64,000 nucleotides of DNA from Frateuria_A sp051900425 (lineage in GTDB: Bacteria; Pseudomonadota; Gammaproteobacteria; Xanthomonadales; Rhodanobacteraceae): the NCBI RefSeq assembly GCF_051900425.1, contig NZ_JBHZGK010000005.1, positions 62,001-126,000 on the forward strand, written 5' to 3'. The position numbers and the translations under genes are program-made. Positions 36,502 to 45,424 of this stretch are shown here, piece by piece. The stretch's first letter is position 1. Each line of letters begins with the position of its first letter. The notes below the pieces were generated by a model, which saw only the letters and a program-made list of their open reading frames with translations, had not been told where the DNA came from and did not search any database.

Positions 36502-37919
36502 TACGGGTGCGTGTGGTGGCGGGCGAGCAGTTCGAGCAAGGCGGCGCGCGGCAGCTTGCCGGTTTCGTTGCGCGGCAGCGCGGAAACCTTCAGCAGCGGG
36601 CGCGGCAGGAATACCGGATCGATTGCCCGGCGCAGCGTCTCCAGGATCGCGTGTTCGTCCAGCCCCGGGGCCACGGCCAGTGCGGCGATGCGATGCACGC
36701 CGAGCGTGTCGCCGCCATCGAGCTGGAAGACCACGCCGTCCTCGACACCGGGGATGGCCAGCAGGCGGCGGGTGAGGTCGCCCAGCGAGGCCCGCTTGCC
36801 GGCGATCTCCAGCATGTCGGCCTGGCGACCACGCAGGCGGAAGGCACGGCCGTCGGTGGACAGGCTGACGATGTCAGCCAGCAGCCGGGGCGCGTCCAGT
36901 TGCGGCGCGTCCACCTGGGTGCCGTCCGGTTGCGGATGCAGGTGCACGTCTGGATACAGCGTCCAGGCTTCCTCGCGCGTGGTGCGGCGGCTGGCGAACA
37001 CGCAGGTTTCGGTCGAGCCGAACACTTCCAGCAGTGGCGCGCCGAAGCGCGCTTCGGCCGCCTGCGCCAGTTCGACCGGCATCGGCGCGGTGGCCGACAC
37101 CATGGCCGCCAGCGGCGGCAGCGTGATGCCCGATTCGACCAGCGCGCGCAGGTGCACCGGAGTGGTCACCAGCACGCGCGGCTCCGGCACCTCGGCCAGC
37201 GCCGAGGCGACGTCGGCCGGAAAGAACGGCCGGCCCGCATGCACACCGACCCCGCCCAGGAGCGGCAACAGCACGCTCATTTCCATGCCGTACATGTGCT
37301 GGGACGGCACCGTGGCGACCGCGGCGAAGCGCGTGCCGACGGCCGCGCGCAGCATCGAGAGGTTGCCCGCATTGCTGGCGTGGAAGCTGCGCCAGGTCTT
37401 CACGTTGGCGCTGGGCACGCCAGTCGAGCCGGAGGTGTAGCCGATCGCCACGACCTGGTCTGCCGGGATCTGCGGCCAGCTCTCGACGGCCTCGTCCAGG
37501 GCGGCGGCAGACAACGCCGGCATGCGGTGGTAACCGGTGGGAGCCGGATCGAGCGCCTGCTCGCCCAGGGCATAGCAACCCGGATGCGCGGCCATCACCT
37601 CGTCGACCGCCTGCGGCGCGCGCGAGGAGGGCAGCAGGTTGGTCTGGCCGCGCAGCACGATGGCACAGAAGGCGACCAGGAAGGCGTAGCGGTCCTCGCA
37701 CAGGTTCACCGCCGCGCCGGCAGTGGGCAGCGTAGCCGCCACCTGGCGCACATGGGCGAGGAACTGGGCGGCACTGACCGGCGCGCCGCCGCGCCAGGCC
37801 AGCACGCGCTCCGGCGTGTCCGCGTGCAGCAGCGCCAGGCGCTGCGGCGCCTCGCGCTGGAAGGTGTCGTAAACGATGGCCAAGCCGCTATCTCCCAGTT
37901 CGCCATGCGCCAGACGCAC
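36501..37919 (-). CDS. AMP-ligase (ANL superfamily) of the xanthomonadin/aryl polyene type
   Basis: A 472-residue adenylating enzyme. The A3 motif is IGYTSGSTGVPSANVKTW, followed by TVPSQHMYGMEMSVLLPLL and FGSTETCVFASRRTT. The C-terminal lid has RGRQADMLEIAGKRASLGDL and the end ALPRNETGKLPRAALLELL with the catalytic lysine. These blocks resemble the AMP-ligase of aryl polyene clusters, which activates the hydroxybenzoate starter for loading on an ACP. The start is a GTG at 37919. The rest of the pathway seen in the window is 35 kb away at the left edge. The 4-coumarate/benzoate-type substrate is inferred. Confidence 0.72.
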   Translation of the reverse strand: MRLAHGELGDSGLAIVYDTFQREAPQRLALLHADTPERVLAWRGGAPVSAAQFLAHVRQVAATLPTAGAAVNLCEDRYAFLVAFCAIVLRGQTNLLPSSRAPQAVDEVMAAHPGCYALGEQALDPAPTGYHRMPALSAAALDEAVESWPQIPADQVVAIGYTSGSTGVPSANVKTWRSFHASNAGNLSMLRAAVGTRFAAVATVPSQHMYGMEMSVLLPLLGGVGVHAGRPFFPADVASALAEVPEPRVLVTTPVHLRALVESGITLPPLAAMVSATAPMPVELAQAAEARFGAPLLEVFGSTETCVFASRRTTREEAWTLYPDVHLHPQPDGTQVDAPQLDAPRLLADIVSLSTDGRAFRLRGRQADMLEIAGKRASLGDLTRRLLAIPGVEDGVVFQLDGGDTLGVHRIAALAVAPGLDEHAILETLRRAIDPVFLPRPLLKVSALPRNETGKLPRAALLELLARHHTHP

Positions 37920-38017
37920 ACAGCATGGCGACCGGCCGTTGCAAGCCGGCGTGAAGCGCGCGTGTGCTGCTGTCCCGCCGCTGGCCGTCCAACGGGCCCG
38001 CGGCGCCCCCTGGACGC

Positions 38018-38590
38018 TCAGGCGCGGATGATAGCGCCGGTGAGGGCATCACGGATCACCGTCGGGCGTCCCTGGCCGCCAAGCGGGGCATCGAGCACGC
38101 CGTCCAGCCTGTCGCCGAAATAATCGAGCACCTGCTGCGCACTGCGCGCCGGTGGCGAACCGTGCGGATTGGCGCTGGTCGACACCAGTGCGCCACCCCA
38201 GGCGCGGCACAGCGCGGCGGCCGGTTCATGGGCCGTGACCCGCAGCGCGATGCCCGCATGTGCGCCAGCGACCCAATCCGGCACTTCCGCCGTGCGCGGA
38301 AAGATCCAGGTGTTCGGCCCCGGCCAGCTCGCCTTGACCTGCACCAGCACCTCGGCGGGCACGCGGGCCAGATCGATGTAGCGCTCGACCTGGGCGAAGT
38401 CGGCCGCGATCAGCAGCACGCCCTGGGTGGGCGGGCGCTGCTTGAGCGCGAACAGGCGCCTGAAGGCGGCCTGGTCGCGCGGATCGCAACCCAGGCCGTA
38501 GACCGCTTCGGTCGGATAGGCCAGCACGCCGCCGCGGCGCATCAGTGCAGCGGCGGCCTCGCATTCGGCCAGGGTGAAGCGGTCGGTCAC
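38018..38590 (-). CDS. tsaC: Threonylcarbamoyl-AMP synthase TsaC
   Basis: A 190-residue YrdC/Sua5-domain protein that makes threonylcarbamoyl-AMP for the t6A37 tRNA modification. Signature blocks are GGVLAYPTEAVYGLGCDP, LKQRPPTQGVLLI and LVSTSANPHGSPP. It has the short TsaC length without the extra Sua5 domain. The GTG start at 38590 lies 2 nt after the topA stop, so translation is coupled. tsaC with topA and dprA is a known gammaproteobacterial gene order. Confidence 0.93.
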   Translation of the reverse strand: MTDRFTLAECEAAAALMRRGGVLAYPTEAVYGLGCDPRDQAAFRRLFALKQRPPTQGVLLIAADFAQVERYIDLARVPAEVLVQVKASWPGPNTWIFPRTAEVPDWVAGAHAGIALRVTAHEPAAALCRAWGGALVSTSANPHGSPPARSAQQVLDYFGDRLDGVLDAPLGGQGRPTVIRDALTGAIIRA

Positions 38591-38592
38591 GA

Positions 38593-41094
38593 TCAGGCGC
38601 CGGCGGTCTTCTTCGCGGCGGCCTTCTTGCTCGCGGCCTTCTTGGCAGCCGTCTTCTTGGCCGCCGTTTTCTTGGCCGCGGTCTTCTTCGCCGTTGCCTT
38701 CTTGGCCGCCGCTTTCTTCGGTGCCGCCTTCTTCGCAGCGGGTGCCTTCTTCGCCGCCGCCTGCTTGGTGGCGCCCTTGCGCGCGAAGCGGCCCTTCTTG
38801 GCCGGCGCCGCGGCCAGCAGCTCCAGACACTGCGCCTCGGTCAGGTCCTTCGGCTCGGTGTCCTTGGGGATGCGTGCATTCTTTTCCCCGTCGGTGATGT
38901 AGGCCCCGTAGCGGCCGTTGAGCACCTGCACCCCGTTGCCGAAGTCGGTGATCACGCGATTGGCGAGCATCTCCAGTTTCTCGCGCACGATTTGCAGCGC
39001 GCGCGGCAGCTCGATCGTATACGGGTCGTCCTCCGCCTTGAGCGAGGCGTAGGTGCTGCCCTGCTTGACGAAGGGGCCGAAGCGGCCGATGCCGACGCTC
39101 ACGTCCTCGCCGGATTCGGACTGGCCGAGCTGGCGCGGCAGCTTGAACAGTTCCATCGCCTCCTCGAGGGTGATGGTGTGCATGCTCTGGCCGGGACGCA
39201 GCGACGCGAACTGCAGCTTCTCGTCGGTGTCCTTGTCGCCGATCTGCGCATACGGCCCATAACGGCCCAGCCGCACGGACACCGGCTTGCCACTCTTCGG
39301 ATCGATGCCCAGCTCGCGCGCGCCGGTCGCCTCGCTGCGGTCGACCGACTCGGTCTTCTCCTCGACCTGGGTCTTGAACGGTTGCCAGAAGCGCTCCATC
39401 AACGGCACCCAGGCTTCCTCGCCACGGCTGACCGCGTCCAGCTCGTCCTCGAGCCTGGCGGTGAAGTCGTAATCGACGTACTGGTTGAAGTGCTGGGTGA
39501 GGAACTTGCCCACCGCGCGGCCGACGTCGGTCGGCTTGAAGCGGCGGCTCTCCAGGAACACGTATTCGCGGTTCTGCAGCACCTGGATGATGCTGGCGTA
39601 GGTGGACGGACGGCCGATGCCGTATTCCTCCAGCGCCTTGACCAGGCTGGCTTCGGAATAGCGCGGCGGCGGCTCGGTGAAGTGCTGGTCGGCGAGGATG
39701 TCGGCCAGGGCGACCTGCTCGCCCTTCTCCATGCGCGGCAGGCGGCGGCCTTCGTCGTCGTCCTCGGCGCTTTTCTGGTCGCGGCCTTCCTCGTACACGG
39801 CCAGGAAGCCCGGGTCGACCACGGTCGTGCCGGTGGCACGGAACGCGGCGGGACCGCCGGCGGCGTTGGGCAGGTCGAAGTCGACCGACACGGTATTGAG
39901 CGTGGCGTGGATCATCTGGCAGGCGACGGTGCGCTTCCAGATCAGCTCGTACAGCTTGCGCTGCTCGTCGTTGAGGAAGGCGGCCACCTGGCGCGGCGTG
40001 CGCATGGCCGAGGTCGGACGGATCGCCTCGTGCGCCTCCTGCGCGTTCTTGGACTTGGTGCGATACACCTGCACGCCGTCGGGCAGCGCGCCGCGGCCGA
40101 AGTCGCGGGCGATCAGCGCGCGCAGCTCGTCGGTCGCCTCGCTGGACAACGCAGTGGAGTCGGTACGCATGTAGGTGATCAGGCCGACGTTGCCTTCGCT
40201 GCCGAGGCCGACGCCTTCGTACAGGCCCTGGGCGACTTTCATCGTGCGGCTGGTGGAGAAGCCGAGCTTGCGCGCCGCCTCCTGCTGCAGGGTCGAGGTG
40301 GTGAACGGCGGCGCCGGCCGGCGCTTGCGTTCCTTGGACGTGACTTCGCTGACGGTCAGGCGACCATGCGCGGCGTCCTTCAGCGCGCCGCGCGCGGCCA
40401 TCGCGTCGGCCTCGTTGGTGAGGTCGAACTGCTCGAACTTCTTGCCGTTGAGCCGGGTCAGGCGCGCGCCGAAGTCGCCGTCGCCGTGTTTGAGCTTCGC
40501 CTCGACGGTCCAGTATTCGCGGGCGACGAAGGCTTCGATCTCCTCCTCGCGCTCGACGATCATGCGCAGCGCCGGGCTCTGCACGCGGCCGGCGGAGAGG
40601 CCGCGCTGCACCTTGCGCCACAGCACCGGCGAGAGGTTGAAGCCGACCAGGTAATCCAGCGCGCGGCGCGCCTGCTGCGCGTCGACCATGTCGTGGGAAA
40701 GGTCGCGCGGCGAGGCGACCGCCGCCTTGATCGCCTTGGGCGTGATCTCGGAGAACACCACCCGGTGCATGCGCTTGCCCTCGGTCAGGCCGCGCTCCTT
40801 GAGGATCTCGCTGATGTGCCAGGAAATCGCCTCGCCCTCGCGGTCCAAGTCGGTCGCCAGATAGATGTCGTCGGCTGCCCTGGCTGCCTTGGCGATGGCG
40901 TCGACGTGCTTCTCGTTGCGCTCGATCACCTCGTACTTCATCGCGAAGCCGTTGTCCGGGTCGACCGCACCCTCCTTCGGCTTGAGGTCGCGCACATGGC
41001 CGTAGGAGGCGAGGACCTGGAAGTCGTTGCCGAGGTATTTGTTGATCGTCTTGGCCTTGGCGGGCGACTCGACGATGAGGAGGTTTTTGGCCAT
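38593..41094 (-). CDS. topA: DNA topoisomerase I (type IA)
   Basis: An 833-residue type IA topoisomerase that relaxes negative supercoils. The Toprim opening MAKNLLIVESPAKAKTINKY is followed by ATDLDREGEAISWH and by the active-site tyrosine block YMRTDSTALS. After the core come repeats of the topoisomerase C-terminal type (PVSVRLGRYGPYAQIG, then VSVGIGRFGPFVKQG, and VLNGRYGAYITDG) rather than four-cysteine zinc fingers. The last 50 or so residues are almost only Lys and Ala, with small variations. The ATG at 41094 was chosen as the conserved family start. tsaC follows directly. Confidence 0.97.
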   Translation of the reverse strand: MAKNLLIVESPAKAKTINKYLGNDFQVLASYGHVRDLKPKEGAVDPDNGFAMKYEVIERNEKHVDAIAKAARAADDIYLATDLDREGEAISWHISEILKERGLTEGKRMHRVVFSEITPKAIKAAVASPRDLSHDMVDAQQARRALDYLVGFNLSPVLWRKVQRGLSAGRVQSPALRMIVEREEEIEAFVAREYWTVEAKLKHGDGDFGARLTRLNGKKFEQFDLTNEADAMAARGALKDAAHGRLTVSEVTSKERKRRPAPPFTTSTLQQEAARKLGFSTSRTMKVAQGLYEGVGLGSEGNVGLITYMRTDSTALSSEATDELRALIARDFGRGALPDGVQVYRTKSKNAQEAHEAIRPTSAMRTPRQVAAFLNDEQRKLYELIWKRTVACQMIHATLNTVSVDFDLPNAAGGPAAFRATGTTVVDPGFLAVYEEGRDQKSAEDDDEGRRLPRMEKGEQVALADILADQHFTEPPPRYSEASLVKALEEYGIGRPSTYASIIQVLQNREYVFLESRRFKPTDVGRAVGKFLTQHFNQYVDYDFTARLEDELDAVSRGEEAWVPLMERFWQPFKTQVEEKTESVDRSEATGARELGIDPKSGKPVSVRLGRYGPYAQIGDKDTDEKLQFASLRPGQSMHTITLEEAMELFKLPRQLGQSESGEDVSVGIGRFGPFVKQGSTYASLKAEDDPYTIELPRALQIVREKLEMLANRVITDFGNGVQVLNGRYGAYITDGEKNARIPKDTEPKDLTEAQCLELLAAAPAKKGRFARKGATKQAAAKKAPAAKKAAPKKAAAKKATAKKTAAKKTAAKKTAAKKAASKKAAAKKTAGA

Positions 41095-41258
41095 GGGGTC
41101 GGGGGGTTCCGGGGACGTCCGTGCCGCCGGTCTGGCGGGCACACTCTTTATTAGTTGAGCCATGCGCTCGCCGGGACTGTCAAGCCGGATCGCGTGAAAC
41201 CGCGATGCGGTGCGGTTTTGGCCCGCACGCGGATCCGCGCGGGCAGCGCCTTCCGGTC

Positions 41259-42395
41259 TCAGGCCACGCACTGGTAGCGGTTGCCGGGCAGGCTTTCCAC
41301 CTGCCCGTCCAGCTCCAGCATCAGCAACATGGAGGACAGCGTGGCCGGTGGCAGGCCGGTACGGGTCGCCAGCTCATCCAGCGTCGCCGGATCATGGCCC
41401 AGGGCCTCGCGCAGCCGGTGGTGTTCCGGACGCACCGGGGGCATGGCGAGGGTTTCCGGCGGCGCTGTTGCAGGCACCGGGGTGTCCGCCAGCCGCGCCG
41501 CCAGCTCCACGCCCAGCGCGCGCGCCGCTGGCGCCAGTGCCTCGATGAGCTCGGCCGGCTCCTCGACCAGCCGCACGCCCTCGCGGATCAGGCGGTGGCA
41601 GCCGCGCGCCAGCGGGTTGTCCACGGAGCCGGGCAGGGCGAAGACTTCGCGGCCCTGTTCGCCGGCCAGCCGCGCGGTGATCAGCGAACCGGACTTCAGC
41701 CCCGCCTCGATCACCAGCGTACCCAGCGCCAGTCCCGCGATCAGGCGGTTGCGGCGAGGGAAATGGTCCGCGCGCGGCGCAGTGCCCGGCGGGAACTCGC
41801 TGACCAGGGCGCCATGGCTGGCGATGGCCTGCGCCAGGGCCTGGTGCTTGCGCGGATAAACCCGGTCGGGGCCGGTGCCCACCACCGCAACGGTCGGCGC
41901 GTGGGCGGCCAGTGCGGCAGCGTGGGCGGCGCCATCCACACCGTCGGCCATGCCGCTGGTGACCACGAATCCGGCCCGTGCCAGCGCCGTGGCGAAGCGG
42001 CGCGCATGCGCGAGGCCGCCCGCGGTCGCGCCGCGCGCGCCGACGATGGCCACCTGCGGATGCAGCAGCAGGGCCGCATCGCCCGCCACGAACAGCGCCG
42101 CCGGGGGCTGCGGGATGTGCGCAAGCAACGGCGGAAAGTCCGCATCGGTGCAACACAGCAGGCGATGGCCGGGCCTGGCGAGCCAGGCCATTTCCGCGGC
42201 CAGGCGCGCCTCGTCGGGGCATGCAAGCCAAGCGGAGGCGGCACTGCCCAGGCGGGCCGGCGAGCGCCGCAACCCGGCCAGCACGGCCACGACGTCGCCG
42301 GCCGCCGCCGCCAGTTGCTCGCGCAGCGAGGCCAGGCCCAGGCCGGGGGTGCGCAGCAGGATCAACCAGGCGCGAAGTGCATCCGTGTCACTCAT
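41259..42395 (-). CDS. dprA: DNA processing protein DprA
   Basis: A 378-residue DprA/Smf protein that loads RecA on incoming single-stranded DNA in natural transformation. The Rossmann-like core has VAIVGARGATAGGLAHARRF and the conserved FPRRNRLIAGLALGTLVIEA. The C-terminal winged-helix domain (LDELATRTGLPPATLSSMLL) is present. The ATG at 42395 starts at MSDTDALRAWLILL; upstream sequence in frame is not conserved. It lies between topA-tsaC and the LysM gene. Confidence 0.94.
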   Translation of the reverse strand: MSDTDALRAWLILLRTPGLGLASLREQLAAAAGDVVAVLAGLRRSPARLGSAASAWLACPDEARLAAEMAWLARPGHRLLCCTDADFPPLLAHIPQPPAALFVAGDAALLLHPQVAIVGARGATAGGLAHARRFATALARAGFVVTSGMADGVDGAAHAAALAAHAPTVAVVGTGPDRVYPRKHQALAQAIASHGALVSEFPPGTAPRADHFPRRNRLIAGLALGTLVIEAGLKSGSLITARLAGEQGREVFALPGSVDNPLARGCHRLIREGVRLVEEPAELIEALAPAARALGVELAARLADTPVPATAPPETLAMPPVRPEHHRLREALGHDPATLDELATRTGLPPATLSSMLLMLELDGQVESLPGNRYQCVA

Positions 42396-42421
42396 CCGGC
42401 CAGTGTAGGTGGGCCTTGACG

Positions 42422-42449
42422 CAAAACGGCGCGGCCAAGGCCGCGCCGT
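42422..42449 (-). terminator. Rho-independent terminator after the LysM gene
   Basis: ACGGCGCGGCC / GGCCGCGCCGT (42426-42436 and 42439-42449) with a 2-nt loop; on the minus strand the stem is followed by TTTTGC. It separates the LysM gene from dprA, which must then have its own promoter. Confidence 0.8.
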
Positions 42450-42475
42450 CGTGTCGGGTAACACCGAAGCGGTAC

Positions 42476-43603
42476 TTACTCGGGCATAACCAGGCGGTCG
42501 CCGCGGTGCACCGGACGCAGGCCATCCATCACCAGGCCGTAGCTCACGCGGTCGAACGTGCGGAACACCATCACATGCCCGACGAACTCGTCCGGCAAGG
42601 TCACGTGCTCGCCGCTGCCGCGGCTCCAGCTGCTGCTGGCGACGTCGTCGTGGATGGTCGTGCCGGGCTGGAAGATGGCGAACGTCTGGCCGTTGTCCAC
42701 GCCATCCTTCGCGCCGATCGACAGCGCCACCACCTGGCGCGGGCCGGCCGCGTCCATCGCATCGGCGAAGGCGATCACGCGGGCGTTGGCCGGGACCGAG
42801 CGCGGGGCGTGCGGGTAGTAGTAGGGGTCGTAGGTCGGGCCATCCAGGGGAAGGATGCGATCGCCGCTGCGGATTTCCTGGGTGGCGTCGAGCAACAGCA
42901 GGGTGGACGGATCGCCCCCGCGCAGCGTCTCGGCGGTGCCGATTACGCTGACCTCCACGCCCAGGTCCTCGCCGCGACCGTAGTGGCCGTCGTCACGGAA
43001 GTCCTCCTCCCACGGCGAGCTGACCATCGCGACATTGCTGTCGAGCGGGTGACCGACCACTTCGTTTTCGGCGTCGTTGGGATCGTCCTGCTCGAAGCCA
43101 CGGAAAACGTGGCTGGGGCGCACGATCACCCAGCGCTGGCCCGGCTCGCCCTTCAGGCCGCGCACGTACAGGTTCTGGCCGACCGCGCCGCGCAACCGCG
43201 CTTCCTCGAAGCCGACCACGTAGGGCGCGGAGCTGACTTCGTTGGAGTCCATCACGCGCATGTCCTTGAGGAACAGGCGCAGCTGGTCCAGCGGGATCGC
43301 CGGGATGGCCTCGCCTTCGCGGTGCACGCTCGGCTCGAGCCTCAGCCGCGGTCCGTTGATGAAGGACAGGTTGAGCACGTCGCCCGGGTAGATCAGGTGC
43401 GGATTGCGCACCTGGGGGTTGGCCTGCCAGATCTCCGGCCAGAGCCAGGGCTTGGACAGGAACTTGGCCGAGATGTCCCACAGCGTGTCGCCGCGGCGCA
43501 CGGTGTAGGTGTCGGGGTGATCGGCGCGCAACTGCGCCCCGGCGGCGTACACGGCCACGGTGACCAGCATGCCGGCCAGCAGCCCGATGGACTTCTTGAT
43601 CAT
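42476..43603 (-). CDS. LysM-domain envelope protein
   Basis: A 375-residue protein with a signal peptide (MIKKSIGLLAGMLVTVAVYA, cleaved near AGA). A single LysM domain starts at TYTVRRGDTLWDISAKFLSK, which binds peptidoglycan. The rest is a conserved domain of unknown function with VRGLKGEPGQRWVIVRPSHV and HVMVFRTFDRVSYGLVMDGL. A LysM protein of this kind always stands next to dprA in Pseudomonas and Xanthomonas relatives. It is divergent from def. Confidence 0.9.
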   Translation of the reverse strand: MIKKSIGLLAGMLVTVAVYAAGAQLRADHPDTYTVRRGDTLWDISAKFLSKPWLWPEIWQANPQVRNPHLIYPGDVLNLSFINGPRLRLEPSVHREGEAIPAIPLDQLRLFLKDMRVMDSNEVSSAPYVVGFEEARLRGAVGQNLYVRGLKGEPGQRWVIVRPSHVFRGFEQDDPNDAENEVVGHPLDSNVAMVSSPWEEDFRDDGHYGRGEDLGVEVSVIGTAETLRGGDPSTLLLLDATQEIRSGDRILPLDGPTYDPYYYPHAPRSVPANARVIAFADAMDAAGPRQVVALSIGAKDGVDNGQTFAIFQPGTTIHDDVASSSWSRGSGEHVTLPDEFVGHVMVFRTFDRVSYGLVMDGLRPVHRGDRLVMPE

Positions 43604-43795
43604 GTGCTCAGATTCCCCTACCCCGAGGCTCGGGCGAGTGTAACCGAATGGTGAAGGCCCGCAACCGGCAGCAGTTGGCAAAATCGCCTGCCGCACGGGA
43701 GCTTGCCGCCGTACAATGAGGCCCATTCTAGTTTGCGCCGGGGCTTTCGTTACGACGATTCGCCCGCATCTTCCAGGCGCTCCGAGGTATCGACC

Positions 43796-44305
43796 ATGTC
43801 CGTGCTGACCATCCTTGAATTTCCCGATCCCCGCCTGCGTACGCAGGCCGCGCCGGTAACCGCGTTCGACGACGAGCTGAAGCGATTCGTCGCCGACATG
43901 TTCGAGACCATGTACGACGCCAACGGCGTCGGCCTGGCCGCGACCCAGGTCAACGTGCACCAGCGCGTGCTGGTGGCCGACATGAGCGAGGAGCGCAACC
44001 AGCCGCTGGCGCTGATCAACGCCGAGATCGTGGGTAGGGAAGGCACCCAGGTCTACCAGGAGGGCTGCCTGTCCTTCCCCGGCATCTATGCCGACGTCAC
44101 CCGCGCGCTGAAGGTCACCGTCAAGGCGCAGGACGTCGAGGGCAAGGCCTTCACGGTGGAGGCCGAGGGCCCGCTGGCGGTGTGCATCCAGCACGAGCTG
44201 GACCACCTGGCAGGCAAGGTGTTCGTCGATTACCTCTCGCCGCTCAAGCGCAACATGCTGCTCAAGCGCATGGAAAAGCAGCGCAAGCAGGCGGCGAGCG
44301 CTTGA
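43796..44305 (+). CDS. def: Peptide deformylase
   Basis: A 169-residue metallo-enzyme that removes the formyl group from nascent chains. All three motifs are present: GVGLAATQ, EGCLSFPG with the metal cysteine, and QHELDHL with the two histidines. Length is normal. The ATG at 43796 begins MSVLTILEFPDPRLRTQA. fmt overlaps its stop codon by 4 nt. Confidence 0.98.
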   Translation: MSVLTILEFPDPRLRTQAAPVTAFDDELKRFVADMFETMYDANGVGLAATQVNVHQRVLVADMSEERNQPLALINAEIVGREGTQVYQEGCLSFPGIYADVTRALKVTVKAQDVEGKAFTVEAEGPLAVCIQHELDHLAGKVFVDYLSPLKRNMLLKRMEKQRKQAASA

Positions 44306-45231
44306 GGATCGTCTTCGCTGGTACGCCGGAGTTTTCCGTCCCCTGCCTGGAAGCCTGCCGCGCCAGCGGCGCGCAGGTGGTGGCCGTCTACACCCAGCCT
44401 GACCGCCCCGCCGGCCGCGGCCGCAAGCTTGCGCCCAGCCCGGTGAAGCAGGCGGCGCTGGACGCCGGCCTGCCTGTCGAACAGCCCGAGACGCTGAAAT
44501 CGGCCGAGGCGCAGGCCACGCTGGCCGGCTACGTGCCGGACCTGATGGTGGTGGTCGCCTACGGCCTGATCCTGCCGCGCAAGGTGCTGGCGATCCCGCG
44601 CCTGGGCTGCTGGAACGTGCACGCCAGCCTGTTGCCGCGCTGGCGCGGGGCCGCGCCGATCCAGCGCGCCATTCTCGCCGGCGACGCCGAGAGCGGCGTC
44701 GACCTGATGCGCATGGAAGCGGGCCTGGATACCGGCCCGGTACTGCTGGAAAGGCGCACGCCGATCGGTCCGGACGACACCGGCGGCACGCTGCACGACC
44801 GCCTGTCGATGCTGGGCGCCGAAGTGCTCGCCGAAGGCCTGCGCCGCACGCTGGCCGGCGAGGCCCTGGTCGCCACGCCCCAGCCGGACGAAGGCGTGAC
44901 CTACGCGCACAAGCTGGACAAGGCCGAGGCGAAGCTGGACTTCGCGCGGCCGGCGATCGAGCTGGAGCGGACCGTGCGCGCGTTTGACCCGTGGCCCGTG
45001 GCCGAGGGTCAGATCGCCGGGGAAAACGTCCGGATATGGAGCGCGCGGGCCGTCGATCGCCCGCACGGCGCGGAGCCGGGCACCCTGCTGGCGGCCAACC
45101 GCGACGGCTTCGAACTGGCCTGCGGCGAAGGCGTTCTGCGGGTGACCGCACTGCAGCGCCCGGGCGGCAAGCGCATCAGCGCCGCCGACTACCTCAATGC
45201 CCGCCCGGAGCTGCGCGGAGCCGCCAAGTGA
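44302..45231 (+). CDS. fmt: Methionyl-tRNA formyltransferase
   Basis: A 309-residue enzyme that formylates initiator Met-tRNA. The opening is (M)RIVFAGTPEFSVPCLEACR, followed by VVVAYGLILPRKVL, the catalytic block WNVHASLLPRWRGAAPIQ, and DTGPVLLERRTPI. The start is best placed at TTG (44302), whose last bases overlap the def TGA stop; no ATG stands near the conserved start. That gives translational coupling to def. Confidence 0.96.
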   Translation: MRIVFAGTPEFSVPCLEACRASGAQVVAVYTQPDRPAGRGRKLAPSPVKQAALDAGLPVEQPETLKSAEAQATLAGYVPDLMVVVAYGLILPRKVLAIPRLGCWNVHASLLPRWRGAAPIQRAILAGDAESGVDLMRMEAGLDTGPVLLERRTPIGPDDTGGTLHDRLSMLGAEVLAEGLRRTLAGEALVATPQPDEGVTYAHKLDKAEAKLDFARPAIELERTVRAFDPWPVAEGQIAGENVRIWSARAVDRPHGAEPGTLLAANRDGFELACGEGVLRVTALQRPGGKRISAADYLNARPELRGAAK

Positions 45232-45244
45232 ATCCGATGCGGCT

Positions 45245-45410
45245 CCCTCTCCCCTCCGGCGAGAGGGTTGGGGCGAGGGGCCACGGCTTGCGGGGAGCCC
45301 GATCGGAGCCGGACCGCGCCTTCGCTCTTCGGATCGAGCGCGACCGTCGCACCGAAATTTCGCGCACGCCTCGCCCCCTCACCCCAACCCTCTCGCCGGA
45401 GTGGAGAGGG
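45245..45410. repeat. Long imperfect inverted repeat between fmt and rsmB
   Basis: Arms 45245-45280 and 45375-45410 are complementary at 34 of 36 positions, separated by 94 nt. The sequence type (CCCTCTCCC...GAGAGGG) is that of dispersed bacterial intergenic repeats. It lies just before the rsmB start. Confidence 0.8.
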
Positions 45411-45424
45411 CGCGGGTGTCGGCC

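Noticed and set aside
38992..41154. 720-codon plus-strand ORF
   Set aside because: Antisense of topA, with no recognisable domain.
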